A DNA stretch of 64,000 bases, taken from assembly GCF_000495475.1 (NCBI RefSeq), contig NZ_ASGZ01000060.1:1-64000 (forward strand), given 5' to 3'. The DNA is from Candidatus Halobonum tyrrellensis G22 (GTDB lineage: Archaea; Halobacteriota; Halobacteria; Halobacteriales; Haloferacaceae). The notes beneath the pieces are model-generated. The model was not told the origin of the DNA, made no database searches, and saw nothing but the letters and a program-made list of their open reading frames with translations. This document shows, piece after piece, positions 48,549 to 56,541 of this stretch. Numbering within the stretch: the stretch's first letter is position 1; every line of letters starts with the position of its first letter. The position numbers were made by a program, and so were the translations under genes.

Positions 48549-48792
48549 TCACCGATGCTCGTCTATCCACCGGCACCACTCGTGGAAGTCGTTCGCCCCG
48601 CTTGCTCCGCGATGCTCTGGAGCGATCCCACACGAACGCGGTCGTGAAGTGGGACGGTGACAGTACGCTTTTCGCCGGTTTGGGGGTGCGTGTACTTCGG
48701 AATCACGTGGTCGCCCCGCGTCCGGTCGTGTCGATAGCCGAACGTCCGAAGGACGTTGACGATATCCTCACCGAAAAGTCGCGTAAGACCAC
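48549..48792 (-). pseudogene. hicA: hicA toxin remnant, two frameshifts
   Basis: HicA mRNA-interferase remnant: GTG 48792 reads VVLRDFS, then a one-base deletion (about 48770-48773) shifts frame. The core EDIVNVLRTFGYRHDRTRGD, VIPKYTHPQTGEKRTVTV and PLHDRVRVGSLQSIAEQAG follows. A second one-base deletion (about 48594-48600) again shifts to the frame ending NDFHEWCRWIDEHR and TGA 48549. Restoring one base at each site gives an 81-residue protein of normal HicA length, with the catalytic His (in RGDHV) and the small dsRBD-like fold. Immediately follows hicB, as in functional modules. Confidence 0.82.
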
Positions 48793-48999
48793 CTACGAGG
48801 ACTCGAACCACGGCGCGTCCGGTTCCGGAGCGGGAGTGTCGTCGTCCTGCGCTTCCTCGGTCAGCTCGACCGCTTCATCGAGGTTGGCGAGTGCCTCGCG
48901 CCGCGTCGCCCCCTGACTCGCGACTTCCGTTTCTTCGTCGATGGCCGACTACTAGCCGTCGTCTTCCTCGATGAGTCGGATTTCGCGCCCGGTACTCAT
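48793..48999 (-). pseudogene. hicB: hicB antitoxin remnant, two in-frame TAG codons
   Basis: ATG 48999 reads MSTGREIRLIEEDDG, then TAG TAG (48949-48954), then SAIDEETEVASQGATRREAL, ANLDEAVELTEEAQDDD and APWFESS, ending TAG 48793. A HicB fold is clear from the ExxGWWxAxD-like strand and the EEALANLDEAVEL helix. HicB proteins carry a Trp pair where the two stops stand, so both TGG codons have become TAG. Everything after is otherwise open, which dates the loss as recent. Ends directly against hicA. Confidence 0.82.
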
Positions 49000-49278
49000 A
49001 CGAACAACCCGTGCGGATTCCGGGATAAGGGTTCGGTCGCGATCGGTGAGGGTCACACCGACGACGACCGAGGGCTAAATCCGACGAATCCTCCTCCCGT
49101 CTCTCGTCGCACCGAGGTCGGGCTATCACATTCCTGACTACCCTTCGCCCACCCTCCACGAGTATGAATTAGTAACGTCCGTAGTGTCTCTGACGGGATA
49201 CATTCCGGCCGACTTTGGGTCTATCCCACCGCTGTCTGCGAGTTAATGTGTTCGTACAAGGCGCGTACGGCAGAAAGA
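49000..49278. other. non-coding flank between hicB remnant and tRNA-Thr
   Basis: 279 bases with lower GC than the window average and no supported reading frame. No att-type repeat of the tRNA-Thr 3' end is seen in it. It may hold the former hicBA promoter. Confidence 0.4.
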
Positions 49279-49349
49279 GCCTAGGCCGGGATTTGAACCC
49301 GGGCTCTCGTCCTTACCAAGGACGCGCTTTACCGCTAAGCTACCCAGGC
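49279..49349 (-). tRNA. tRNA-Thr (anticodon GGU)
   Basis: 71-nt cloverleaf on the minus strand, no encoded CCA. Acceptor GCCTGGG pairs with CCTAGGC (one G-U); anticodon arm CGTCC-TTGGTAA-GGACG gives anticodon GGT; the T-arm CCCGGGTTCAAATCCCGG is perfect. It borders the decayed hicBA stretch, a common place for integrated elements. Confidence 0.96.
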
Positions 49350-49498
49350 GCGTACCCCTGCTTTGCCCGATTCGTCTTTAGGCGTTTCGATCCGAATCTC
49401 CCGTGGCAAAACGCGCCACGGCGCGCCTGCGCCGCCCATCCGCTCCATTCCCCGGGAACCCACCACCCCGAGTACCAGTCGAGATATTTTGACGACTA

Positions 49499-49507
49499 GG
49501 TATTTAC
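49499..49507 (+). promoter_or_regulatory. TATA box of the 122-residue protein
   Basis: GGTATTTAC is located about 24-32 bases upstream of ATG 49531, predicting a leaderless mRNA. Confidence 0.65.
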
Positions 49508-49530
49508 CACGTCTAACCCGATAACTGTCG

Positions 49531-49899
49531 ATGACGAACGCCCAGCAGCAGTGGCAGTTGTACGTCGAGGGGAACGCGCTCGTGGCGGACTTCCCGGCGG
49601 GCATGGACCTCGACGACGAGACGTTCGCGGCGGTCAACGAGCGGTTCGAGGAGTTGGCGAACCGGCCCGCCGTCGACACGCACGTGTCGGTGCTCCGCAT
49701 GGAGTCGCCGCTCCACAGCGACGTGTTCTCGCGGGCGCAGGAGGCGGCGCACGTCGGCAGCGAGTTCGGGATCACACAGTGGATCATCGTCTCCGACGAC
49801 ATCAAGAACCGCGCGCTGCGTAGCCGCATCGACGAGGTGCCCGGCGTGACGATCGAACTCGCGCGCGACCAGGACGAGGCGCTAGAACTCGCACAGTAG
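49531..49899 (+). CDS. 122-residue STAS-like cytoplasmic protein
   Basis: Alternating strands and helices: WQLYVEGNALVADFPAG, DDETFAAVNERFEELANRP, THVSVLRMESPLHSDVF, SEFGITQWIIVSDDIKNRAL and VTIELARDQDEALELAQ. This order resembles a STAS or anti-sigma-antagonist-like fold with a central LRME strand, but no conserved phospho-Ser motif is evident. It is common in haloarchaea as an uncharacterised protein. Monocistronic with its own TATA element; divergent neighbours. Confidence 0.75.
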   Translation: MTNAQQQWQLYVEGNALVADFPAGMDLDDETFAAVNERFEELANRPAVDTHVSVLRMESPLHSDVFSRAQEAAHVGSEFGITQWIIVSDDIKNRALRSRIDEVPGVTIELARDQDEALELAQ

Positions 49900-49947
49900 T
49901 CCACTCCGGCGACGCGACCGGCTTCCGACCCACGTGTCCGTCGAAGC

Positions 49948-50610
49948 TCACGAGTCAGCCGACGAGGCGACCCGCTCCTCCGCGAGCGCCGCGATCCGGT
50001 CGGCCGTGGAGTCGGGGAGCGCGCGCTCGGGCGGCATCGGGTCGTCGCCGTCGCGGGCGAGGTCGGCGGCGTACGTGAGCAGTTCCGCGGGCGCGAGCGC
50101 GCCCACGGCGGCCGTCCCGGTGACGACGGCGAGCTCCAGTACGTCGGCTTCGAGGTTGCGGTCGAGCGCCGCCCCCTCGCCGTCGTCGGCGTCGCGCCGG
50201 AGCGTCTGGTCGCGCCCGAACGCGCGGACCGTGTCGACGGCTTTCTCGGCGGCGCCGGTGCGCGCGAGCAGGTAGAACCCCCGCGCGACGAACACGTCCG
50301 CCGCGAGCACGTCGAGGTCGGCGTCGATGTCCCCCGCGGCGTCGAGGTCGACCCCGCTCCACGGCTCCTCGCGTGCCAGCCCGCGCGTGAGACGGAGGCC
50401 CTCGTAGATGAGTTGGACGCCCGCGGCGTGTTCGCCGATAGCGTCGACGCCGGTCTCCGGGTCGAGCGCTCGGGCGCTCACGAGCGTCAACACGCCCGGC
50501 GTCATCTCGGCGTCGACCAGCCGGTCGGTCAACGCCCCCCGGAGGCGGGTCGGTTCGATGTCGGCGAGCGCCTCGCCGGCTGCCTCCCGGACCCGCTCGG
50601 CGTCGTCCAT
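49948..50610 (-). CDS. all-helical DUF7114-like haloarchaeal protein
   Basis: 220 residues. Helical throughout: RVREAAGEALADIEP, GVLTLVSARALDPETGVDAI, EHAAGVQLIYEGLRLTRGLA, LDVLAADVFVARGFYLLART, EADVLELAVVTGTAAVGAL. The D-x-LAADVFVARGFYLLART segment recalls class I isoprenoid synthase relatives that lack DDxxD motifs, so enzymatic activity is doubtful. I remember DUF7114 as a haloarchaeal family of this look. Lies downstream of nadE on the same strand. Confidence 0.7.
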   Translation of the reverse strand: MDDAERVREAAGEALADIEPTRLRGALTDRLVDAEMTPGVLTLVSARALDPETGVDAIGEHAAGVQLIYEGLRLTRGLAREEPWSGVDLDAAGDIDADLDVLAADVFVARGFYLLARTGAAEKAVDTVRAFGRDQTLRRDADDGEGAALDRNLEADVLELAVVTGTAAVGALAPAELLTYAADLARDGDDPMPPERALPDSTADRIAALAEERVASSADS

Positions 50611-50702
50611 CGGTTTTCCCTAGCCTCGGCTCCGGCAAAGGCCTTTGGTATCGGTCGCGCTTCCGCCCCACGCCGCCGCCCGTCGGCGCTCCCGTACGGG
50701 GG

Positions 50703-51560
50703 CTACAGTCGCAACTCGTCGGGCGCCGGCGGGAACGCGCGCTTGTGTTTCGACACGTCGTACAGCTGCTCGACGCGTTCGACCTGGTCTTCGGTCACGT
50801 CGACGTACCGGGTGGTCGCGGCCGTCGACAGCGGCCCCTCGACGTGGAGCGCGAGCACCGCGTCGAGCGTGTCGTAGTCCATCCCCAACTCCTCCTCGTC
50901 GGTCTGGCCGGTCCACATCTCCGCCGACGGCGTCTTCATCACCAGGTCGTGGGGGACGCCCATCCGTTTCGCGAGCTGGCGAACCTGCTGTTTGTAGAGG
51001 TTGCCGAGCGGGAGACAGTCGACCGCGCCGTCGCCGTACTTGGTGAAGTACCCCGTCGCCGCCTCGCTGTAGTTGCCCGTCCCGAGCACGAGTAGCGACT
51101 CGGCGTTGGCGACGAAGTAGTTGAGCACCGCCCGCACCCGCACGCGGACGTTGCTCGCGGCCATGTGCTCGTCGGCGGCTCCCGGGAGCGCGTCGTAGAA
51201 GGACTCCGCGATGGGTTCGATCTCGACCACGTCGTACTCGATGCCGAGGTCCTCGGCGACGCGTTCGGCGTCGCTCATGTTCTCGTCCGTGTTGACCTTC
51301 CCGGGCATCACCAGCCCGTGGACCGAGTCGGCGCCGAGCGCCTCGACCGCGAGGTACGCGACCGTCGTCGAGTCGATGCCGCCCGAGAGACCGAGCACCG
51401 CGCCGTCCGCCCCGGCGGCGTCGACCTGCGACGCGACGAACTCGACGAGGTGTTCGCGCGTCGCCTCCAACTCCGACCCCGACAGCCGGAGGTCGAGCGG
51501 CGGCTCCTCGCTCAGCAGGACCGACTCGTCCGACTCGCCCGTCTCGCTCGTTTCGCTCAT
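50703..51560 (-). CDS. nadE: NAD+ synthase
   Basis: 285 residues from ATG 51560. PP-loop ATPase motif GLSGGIDSTT (58-67), GLVMPGKVNTDENMSDAERV, LGTGNYSEAATGYFTKYGD, and DCLPLGNLYKQQVRQLAK with KTPSAEMWTGQTDEEELGMDY complete the synthetase core. There is no N-terminal nitrilase domain, so it is the ammonia-dependent type. Final step of NAD biosynthesis: deamido-NAD+ to NAD+. An in-frame ATG further upstream (51596) only adds Pro/Ser residues. Confidence 0.96.
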   Translation of the reverse strand: MSETSETGESDESVLLSEEPPLDLRLSGSELEATREHLVEFVASQVDAAGADGAVLGLSGGIDSTTVAYLAVEALGADSVHGLVMPGKVNTDENMSDAERVAEDLGIEYDVVEIEPIAESFYDALPGAADEHMAASNVRVRVRAVLNYFVANAESLLVLGTGNYSEAATGYFTKYGDGAVDCLPLGNLYKQQVRQLAKRMGVPHDLVMKTPSAEMWTGQTDEEELGMDYDTLDAVLALHVEGPLSTAATTRYVDVTEDQVERVEQLYDVSKHKRAFPPAPDELRL

Positions 51561-51716
51561 CGTCGGCGGGTTCGGCGCCGACGGACTAATAGCCACCCTC
51601 CGCCGGGGGAACGGTGACCGCGCGTCCAGTTCGACGCCGGCGCCGGGGACCGATTAGTTGAAGTGTCGCGACGGGGAACGACCGAGCGCCGTTGATCCGC
51701 CGAGCGACCGAAGGGA

Positions 51717-51787
51717 GCGCCGTTGGTCCAGTGGTAGGACATTAGCTTCCCAAGCTAATAGCCCGGGTTCAATTCCCGGACGGCGCA
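51717..51787 (+). tRNA. tRNA-Gly (anticodon CCC)
   Basis: 71-nt cloverleaf: acceptor GCGCCGT pairs with ACGGCGC, discriminator A, D-arm GGTCCAGTGGTAGGAC, anticodon arm TTAGC-TTCCCAA-GCTAA (anticodon CCC), T-arm CCCGGGTTCAATTCCCGG. CCA is not encoded. Confidence 0.97.
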
Positions 51788-51974
51788 CTCCTGCGACGAC
51801 CGGTACCGACGAGCGGCGCCGCCGAATCCGGTCGGGCGCGTTACGGCCGGACGAGCGGTGCGTCGGGTGACCGGCGCGTCGGGCGACCGGTGAACACGGT
51901 ATGTATCCGGGTCTTAGATACCACTCCCTTGCCCCTGAGTTAAACGCGAACAGATCCGATCCGTTCCTAGACTC

Positions 51975-52205
51975 GTGAGTCAGTTCGAAATCAACGCGTA
52001 CGACGATACGGCCGACGCGGTGCGCGTCGTCGACCGCTACTCGGAACTCTCCAGCGCGGTCGAGGCGGTCGAACGCGAGACGACCGACGACCACCTGGGG
52101 TGGAGTTTCACGTCCACGTCGCTCCGACTCGTCGACGCGGTGCGGGCCGACGACGCGGTCACCGTCTACGTCATCACGCCCGTCGGGACCGACGAAGGGG
52201 GGTAG
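51975..52205 (+). CDS. 76-residue acidic hypothetical protein
   Basis: GTG 51975 to TAG 52205. Alpha/beta pattern: SQFEINAYDDTADAVRVVDR, LSSAVEAVERETTDDHLGW, SFTSTSLRLVDAVRADD, AVTVYVITPVGTDEGG. A TATA-like AGTTAAAC (51937-51944) lies about 31-38 bases upstream. No family recognised, but composition and clean boundaries support it. Confidence 0.65.
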   Translation: MSQFEINAYDDTADAVRVVDRYSELSSAVEAVERETTDDHLGWSFTSTSLRLVDAVRADDAVTVYVITPVGTDEGG

Positions 52206-52306
52206 CGTTGCGGCCCCGCTTCCCTCCCCGTCTCGTTCCCTCCCCGCGTCGGCCGCCGCGGGCGCGGCACCGACCCGTTTAAGGTTCGACGCCCGTCCCT
52301 CCGGGT

Positions 52307-52822
52307 ATGTTTCCGCTCCAGTCCCCGCTCGACGCGGCGGTCGGACTCCTCGTCCGCCTGCTCCTCCTGGTCGTCCCGTTCGTCGTCGTGTTCGGTGGCG
52401 CCCGCCTCCTGCTCCCCCGACTGTTCGAACGCCTCGCTGAGGCGGGCAACTGGTCGGCCAACGGCGAGTCGGTCCTGCTCGCGTTCGCGCTCGGGACGGC
52501 GGCGACGCTCGGCGCACTCGTCGGGGTGATGCTCGCCGCTTTCGAGTTCCTGCGGGTCGGTTCGCTCGTGCTCACGCTCGGCGGCGTCGTCACCGGCGTC
52601 GCCGTCGAGCGCCGCCGCCGGCCGCGCGCGCCCCCGCGGACGGAACTGCTGGCGGTCGTCGCGGGCCTGCTCGCGGTCGGTGTCGTCTCGTTCGCCGCGC
52701 CGAGCCACTTGCTCCAGTCCGTCGGCGTGTTCCTCGCGGCCGGCACGTTCGGCGGACTGGCGCGCGCGGCGGTCGTCTCGGTCGTCTCGCGCGAACCGCT
52801 CGCGACGCGCGTCGACGACTGA
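52307..52822 (+). CDS. integral membrane protein, unknown
   Basis: 171 residues with four predicted helices: about 15-40, 55-78 (SVLLAFALGTAATLGALVGV), 85-103, and 112-133, with a final hydrophobic stretch 143-160. The loop RRRRPRAPPRTE is basic. No catalytic residues or known family visible. Confidence 0.65.
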   Translation: MFPLQSPLDAAVGLLVRLLLLVVPFVVVFGGARLLLPRLFERLAEAGNWSANGESVLLAFALGTAATLGALVGVMLAAFEFLRVGSLVLTLGGVVTGVAVERRRRPRAPPRTELLAVVAGLLAVGVVSFAAPSHLLQSVGVFLAAGTFGGLARAAVVSVVSREPLATRVDD

Positions 52823-52936
52823 CGCGCTCGTCCGGTCGCTCCCGCCGGTCGCCGCCCGTCTCCGCGTCTCCGTGCGTCGTCTTCCTCTCCGCGCGTCGTC
52901 TCCCTCGCCCGGGTCGTCCCTACCCGCCCGTCGTCG

Positions 52937-53680
52937 CTACTCGGCTCCGGCTCCGCCCCCCTCCAGCCACGCCGACGGGTCGCGGTCCAGATACGTCCGG
53001 AGCTGTGCCGTCGCGCTCGCGTCGTACCGGAGGACGCGCCGCCACCACGGTCCCGCCCCGGAGTCGTTCGAGAGGTCGGTCACCAGCCGGTTCGCCTCCA
53101 CGCCCGCCTCGGGGGTCGACAGCGGCACCGCGCGGTCGAACAGCCGCGAGCCGTCGGTGCCGCGGACCAACACCGCGGCGTCGAACGTCTCCCGGCGGAG
53201 GTGCGCGTTCGACCCGAACCGCTCGCGCTCCTCGGCGGCGAGGCGGCGGTACGCGTCGCCGGTCACCGCCTCCGCCACCTCGAACGCGCCGATCAGGAAC
53301 GCGCCCCACTCCGGGGGGAGCCAGTCGGCCGCGTCGGCGTCACCGTCCGCGCGGACGCTCAGCGTCGCGTAGAACAGCAGGATGTCGCCGGGGTCGAGCC
53401 GCGAGAGCGGGCCGGCCTTCACGCCGTTGGGGTCGCCGTAGGTGTAGCGCTCGGCGCCGTGAACCCCGGCGAACTCCGGGTCGCGGTGGACCGGCAGGTC
53501 GACCGCGTCGTCGGGGACGTACTCGCCGAGGCCGAGGTCGGCGTACGTCGCCGCGGGTTCGCGGGTGGGCTCCCGTTCGGGGATCGGGACGTAGACGAAC
53601 GAGCCGTCGCCGTACACCGGCCCCCGGCGGCCGGGGAGGTTCGTGTTCGCGGCGACGTTGATGGCGACGGCTCGGGGCAC
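52937..53680 (-). CDS. Nmad3-like putative nucleotide-modification protein
   Basis: 247 residues from GTG 53680 (VPRAVAINVAANTNLPG). The pattern of N-terminal Asn-rich strand, GPVYGDGSFVYVPIPE, then TYGDPNGVKAGPLSRLDPGDILLFYATL and FLIGAFEVAE resembles the Nmad3 (nucleotide modification-associated domain 3) family as I know it. Such proteins were noted in phage and mobile loci with modified bases. Here there is no recognisable modification cassette around it. The C-terminal 90 residues carry RLFDRAVPLSTPE and a WWRRVLRYD segment. Function is a prediction only. Confidence 0.6.
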   Translation of the reverse strand: MPRAVAINVAANTNLPGRRGPVYGDGSFVYVPIPEREPTREPAATYADLGLGEYVPDDAVDLPVHRDPEFAGVHGAERYTYGDPNGVKAGPLSRLDPGDILLFYATLSVRADGDADAADWLPPEWGAFLIGAFEVAEAVTGDAYRRLAAEERERFGSNAHLRRETFDAAVLVRGTDGSRLFDRAVPLSTPEAGVEANRLVTDLSNDSGAGPWWRRVLRYDASATAQLRTYLDRDPSAWLEGGGAGAE

Positions 53681-54013
53681 GCTCGACCGTGAGGCCCCGA
53701 CCGGCAAAACTCCACCCGGTGTGGGGGTACACCGGCGGCTGTTCGGGACGCCGTTTCGACGACGACACCGATGCGGGACGCGACTCGGAGCGGTTCAGGA
53801 AGCTACCGCCGGACGAGCGGTCGGCCCGGGGCCGAGAGGGGAACGCTACGCCTCTGGGCCCTGCTGTCCGCGCGCTCCGAGAGCGAGCGCGCGCCTGCGG
53901 GGGAGCCTCCGACTCCGGGATGTACTCCGTCGCGTCACTCCCTTCTCTGCGCTTGGTCCAGAGCGCGCCGTCGCGTGCCGCGGCCTCACCGCTTCGCTCT
54001 ACTCGGCCCCGCG
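53681..54013. other. 333-base intergenic region
   Basis: GC-rich, no supported gene or TATA box. It contains short inverted repeats of the CGCTCCGAGAGCG type (near 53872-53884), which could form a hairpin at the end of the acyltransferase transcript. Confidence 0.4.
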
Positions 54014-54931
54014 CTAATCGTCGGCTTCGCGCGCGCCCGGCGGCGCGACGTCGCGCTGGAACTCGTCGAACACGTCGACGTCGTCCGGGACCGAACGCTC
54101 CAGTTTCCGCTCGGCCGCGCGGTTGGTCAGCCGGTCCTCGACGGGGTCGGCCACGTCCTCCCACCCCGGCTTCACCTTCACGCTCTTGGCGGGCGACCCG
54201 ACCGCGATGTGGTGGTCGGGCACGTCGCCCTGGACGACGCTCTTGGCGCCGACGACGCTGTTCTTCCCGACGCGCATCCCGGCGCGGACCATCGTGTCGT
54301 ACGTGACCCGCGCGTCGTCGTCGATGACCGTGTGGTAGTTCTCGACGGCGGTCTGGTCGACGACGTCGTGGTCGTGGCTGAACACGTGCGCGGCGTCGGA
54401 GATGGACACCCGGTCGCCTACCGTCAGTTTTCCCCGGTCGTCGAGGTGGACGTCGTCGTGGACGACCACGTTGTCGCCCATCTCGATGTTGTGCCCGTAG
54501 GTGAACGTGATGCCCTTGAACAGCCGGAGACCGTCGCCCGCCTCCGCGAACAGGTGGTTCGCGAGCATCTGGCGGAACCGCAGCGCGAACGCGATGTTGT
54601 CGGCCATCGGCGTCGCGTCGAACTGCCGCCAGAGCCACTGGAGGTGTTTCGACCGGGTGAACGTCTCCTCGTCCTTCTCGGCGTAGTACTCCGACTCCAG
54701 CGTGGCGTTACACGGGTCGTACCCCTGGAGCCGAACCCGCTCGGCGGGCGTCACGTCGCCGCCCGCTCGCCACCGCTCGTACGCGTCACGGTCGCCGAAC
54801 AGGTCCACGAGCGTGTCGCGGACCACCTCGCAGGTGTCCTCCGCGCCGGAGAGTCGTTCGTCCACCTGCTCGATGAAGGCCGTGACCCCCTCCTCCGCCT
54901 CCGCCGGGAGGGACACGTGACGCTTGGTCAT
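54014..54931 (-). CDS. hexapeptide-repeat acyltransferase
   Basis: 305 residues from ATG 54931. An N-terminal helical region of about 100 residues precedes a left-handed beta-helix of hexapeptide repeats (FKGITFTYGHNIEMGDNVVVHDD, as a span about 137-160; DRVSISDAAHVFSHDHDVVDQ; GMRVGKNSVVGAKSVVQGDV; HHIAVGSPAKSVKVKPGW). The family transfers acetyl or other acyl groups from acyl-CoA to sugars or amino acids. The repeated His (FSHDHD) may be the catalytic or metal-binding site. Substrate unknown. Confidence 0.88.
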   Translation of the reverse strand: MTKRHVSLPAEAEEGVTAFIEQVDERLSGAEDTCEVVRDTLVDLFGDRDAYERWRAGGDVTPAERVRLQGYDPCNATLESEYYAEKDEETFTRSKHLQWLWRQFDATPMADNIAFALRFRQMLANHLFAEAGDGLRLFKGITFTYGHNIEMGDNVVVHDDVHLDDRGKLTVGDRVSISDAAHVFSHDHDVVDQTAVENYHTVIDDDARVTYDTMVRAGMRVGKNSVVGAKSVVQGDVPDHHIAVGSPAKSVKVKPGWEDVADPVEDRLTNRAAERKLERSVPDDVDVFDEFQRDVAPPGAREADD

Positions 54932-55187
54932 GCCGACGGGTTGGCCGGGCGCGGCCAAATGGGTTCGGATGGGCGAACGTCTCCGCCCGGTCGAACGCGT
55001 CGACCGACCGCGGCCGGTCCCATCTCGGAGGCGCGGTCTCACACCCCGGTGACGACCGACCGGACCGCTCCGGCGACGACGCGCCCGGCGCCGGGGGTCC
55101 GACGGCGGGTCGGCCGCCGGCGTCGCGGACTCCCGCGCGGTGGGACGGACCGCGTCCCATAAGTTCACGGGGTCCCGACCCCGGGAC

Positions 55188-56255
55188 ATGCAGTACCGCG
55201 AACTCGGTGATTCCGGCGTCGAGGTGAGCGAGGTGGCCTTCGGCGCGTGGGTCGTCGGCACCGACTGGTGGGGCGACCGGAGCGACGAGGAGTCCGTCGA
55301 GATGGTGGAGTACGCGCTCGACCAGGGGGTCACGTTCTTCGACACGGGCGACGTGTACGGCCACGGGCGCTCGGAGGAGTTGATCGGCGAGGCGCTCGCC
55401 GAACACCGCGACGAGGTCACCGTGGCCACCAAGGTGGGCTACGACTTCTACGACAACCCGCAGGCGGGTCACGGCGAACTCCCGAAGGACCTCTCGCCGG
55501 CGTACCTCCGCGACGCCGTCGAGAATAGCCTCGATCGCCTCGACATGGAGTACGTCGACGTGCTGTACCTCCACAACGCGAACGTCGACGAGGTGACCGA
55601 CGAGGTGCTCGAAACGCTCTACGAGATGCGCGACGACGGGCTGTACGACGCGCTCGGGTGGGCAGTCGGCCCGTCCATCGGCTGGCTCGCCGAGGGTGAC
55701 CGCGCGGTCCAACTCGACTTCGACGTGGTCCAGACCGTGTTCAACCTGCTCGAACAGGCGCCCGGCCAGCACTTCATCGACACCGTCCGTCAGGAGGGGA
55801 GCGACACCAGCCTCGTCGCGCGCGTCCCCCACTCGTCGGGGCTGCTCAACGAGCAGGTCACTCCCGACACCGAACTCGGTGAGGGCGACCACCGCTCGCA
55901 CCGCCCCCAGCAGTGGTTCGAGACGGGCTGGGAGAAGGTCGACGCGCTCCGATTCCTCGAACGCGACGGCGCGAGAACGATGGGTCAGGCGACCATCCAG
56001 TGGCTGCTCAGTCACGACGAGGTGGCGTCGGTCACGCCCACGTTCCGCACCCGCGACGACGTCGACGAGTGGGCGGCCGCGCCCGACACGCCGCGGCTGA
56101 GCGACGAGGAGGTCGACCGCGTCGAGGAGCTGTACGCCGAGAACTTCGGCGTCGACCGCGACGACGGGATGAACCCCGAGGACTACCGGAGTTCGGTCGG
56201 CGACGACGACCTCCGCGCGGCGGGCGTCCTGCCGCGCGAGGAGCCGGCGGACTGA
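55188..56255 (+). CDS. aldo/keto reductase
   Basis: 355 residues from ATG 55188; the frame is open upstream to 55140 but those residues look non-coding. AKR TIM barrel: MQYRELGDSGVEVSEVAFG, FFDTGDVYGHGRSEELIG (Asp, Tyr), VTVATKVGYDFYDN (Lys), and VDVLYLHNANVDE (His) form the catalytic tetrad; C-terminal RTRDDVDEWAAAPDTPRLSDEEVDRV is typical. It reduces aldehydes or ketones with NAD(P)H. The small two-helix gene downstream starts 2 bases after its stop. Confidence 0.93.
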   Translation: MQYRELGDSGVEVSEVAFGAWVVGTDWWGDRSDEESVEMVEYALDQGVTFFDTGDVYGHGRSEELIGEALAEHRDEVTVATKVGYDFYDNPQAGHGELPKDLSPAYLRDAVENSLDRLDMEYVDVLYLHNANVDEVTDEVLETLYEMRDDGLYDALGWAVGPSIGWLAEGDRAVQLDFDVVQTVFNLLEQAPGQHFIDTVRQEGSDTSLVARVPHSSGLLNEQVTPDTELGEGDHRSHRPQQWFETGWEKVDALRFLERDGARTMGQATIQWLLSHDEVASVTPTFRTRDDVDEWAAAPDTPRLSDEEVDRVEELYAENFGVDRDDGMNPEDYRSSVGDDDLRAAGVLPREEPAD

Positions 56256-56257
56256 GC

Positions 56258-56479
56258 GTGGGGACCGACGCCCGAACCCGGCCGGATTCGACGGCCGAGT
56301 CGAGTCGCCCCCGACGGCTCGCCCGCGCGTTCCTCGCGGCGACGCTCGCCGTCCACGCGACCCTCGCGGCCGCCGTCTACATCGACGCGCGCGACCGCGA
56401 CCCGTCCGGGCCAGCGTGGGCGGCCGCGACGCTCGCGACCGGACTCGTCGGCGTCGTCGGTTACCTGCGCCGGCGCTGA
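56258..56479 (+). CDS. small two-helix membrane protein downstream of AKR
   Basis: 73 residues from GTG 56258, which follows the aldo/keto reductase stop by 2 bases, implying translational coupling. After a hydrophilic N-terminus come helices about 27-42 (FLAATLAVHATLAAAVYI) and 51-69 (AWAAATLATGLVGVVGYL) with a basic end RRR. Function unknown. Confidence 0.6.
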   Translation: MGTDARTRPDSTAESSRPRRLARAFLAATLAVHATLAAAVYIDARDRDPSGPAWAAATLATGLVGVVGYLRRR

Positions 56480-56541
56480 CCGGCGGGTCGCGACGTGGCC
56501 GGTGCGGCGCCCCGCCGGCCGCCCGCGCCGCGGTCCCGCTC

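Noticed and set aside
48384-48954. TAG/TGA readthrough (pyrrolysine or selenocysteine)
   Set aside because: No sign of the required machinery in the window, hicA is frameshifted as well, and the residues replaced are Trp in relatives.
53681-54013. Several 100-200 codon frames in the gap
   Set aside because: All are Arg/Pro/Ser-rich with no initiation signals or homology that I recognise.
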